Source: an uncultured Chromatiales bacterium | GTDB taxonomy: Bacteria > Pseudomonadota > Gammaproteobacteria > Steroidobacterales > GCA-2729495 | NCBI GenBank assembly: GCA_913058165.1 | Contig: CAJXQV010000065.1 | Location: forward strand, 1-6,843 | Direction: 5' to 3' | Length of the DNA: 6,843 nt | Shown: piece by piece, positions 6,665 to 6,843 of the stretch | Numbering within the stretch: position 1 is the first letter of the stretch | How the letters are laid out: the number at the start of each line of letters is the position of its first letter | The notes under the pieces: model-generated | Seen by the model: only the letters and a program-made list of their open reading frames with translations | Databases searched by the model: none | Told to the model about the DNA's origin: nothing | Translations under genes and position numbers: made by a program

Positions 6665-6843
6665 CTAGCTATCGGCAGAACCCAAAGCCCAGCGCACATC
6701 ATCAATCGACTTTGCCACCTGAGCGATGGTCGGGCCATCAAATAGACGGCGCAGCGGCAAGCCGATTTGCAAGGATTCGGTAGTCCGTGCCATCAACTGC
6801 ATTGCCAATAGCGAGTGCCCGCCTAACTCAAAGAAGTCATCGT
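6665..6843 (-). CDS. NRPS C-terminal end: carrier-protein (PCP) domain, 5' part missing
   Basis: The minus strand encodes 58 residues ending at TAG (6667-6665) and is open to the window edge. It begins [16 protein letters not shown], the core carrier motif of nonribosomal peptide synthetases; the serine at 6814-6812 is the site that takes the 4'-phosphopantetheine arm. The next part, [19 protein letters not shown], is the last helix region of a carrier domain. Only about 13 residues follow before the stop, so there is no thioesterase, reductase or condensation domain after the carrier. The rest of the protein, and so its size and substrates, lie outside the window. A PKS carrier or a single-module A-PCP enzyme are alternatives; the [11 protein letters not shown] wording favours an NRPS-type carrier. 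Confidence 0.9.
   Translation of the reverse strand, partial: DDFFELGGHSLLAMQLMARTTESLQIGLPLRRLFDGPTIAQVAKSIDDVRWALGSADS

Overview
The window looks like one short contig from a draft gammaproteobacterial genome. The evidence is family content and style: a DUF945 (YdgA-like) envelope protein, a YjdM zinc-ribbon protein very close to the enterobacterial one, a dTDP-sugar cassette and a nonribosomal peptide synthetase (NRPS) tail, with a roughly balanced GC content by eye. A marine or environmental lineage such as Cellvibrionales would fit, but that is a guess. Bases 1-54 are not genomic: they are an untrimmed Illumina Nextera P7/i7 adapter, so biological sequence starts at about base 55.

Layout: (1) 55-1216, minus strand, a DUF945 family gene whose 3' end is cut off by the adapter; (2) 1217-1462, a divergent intergenic region with a perfect 12-bp palindrome; (3) 1463-2635, plus strand, a membrane-anchored serine hydrolase of the beta-lactamase (class C / NylB-like) fold; (4) 2639-3487, minus strand, a membrane-anchored diheme cytochrome c that converges on the hydrolase with a 3-bp gap; (5) 3488-3672, a second divergent intergenic region; (6) 3673-6229, plus strand, a three-gene cassette rfbC-rfbB-rfbA (rmlC-rmlB-rmlA); (7) 6230-6321, an intergenic region with two abutting palindromes; (8) 6322-6654, plus strand, yjdM; (9) 6665-6843, minus strand, the C-terminal end of an NRPS (carrier-protein domain) running off the right edge.

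The rfb cassette is the one clear pathway unit. RfbA makes dTDP-glucose, RfbB dehydrates it to dTDP-4-keto-6-deoxyglucose, and RfbC epimerises that to the 4-keto-L-rhamnose form. The last step, RfbD/RmlD reductase, is not encoded here. The cassette serves O-antigen or exopolysaccharide synthesis, or possibly glycosylation of a secondary metabolite. The nearby NRPS end makes the last option worth testing, but nothing in the sequence links them directly.

I found no strong case for an undescribed system. The most useful observations are the adapter, which extends an open frame and would create a false protein tail; the NRPS that ends right after a carrier domain with no thioesterase; the rfb set lacking rfbD in an uncommon gene order; and the TTG start of rfbB.
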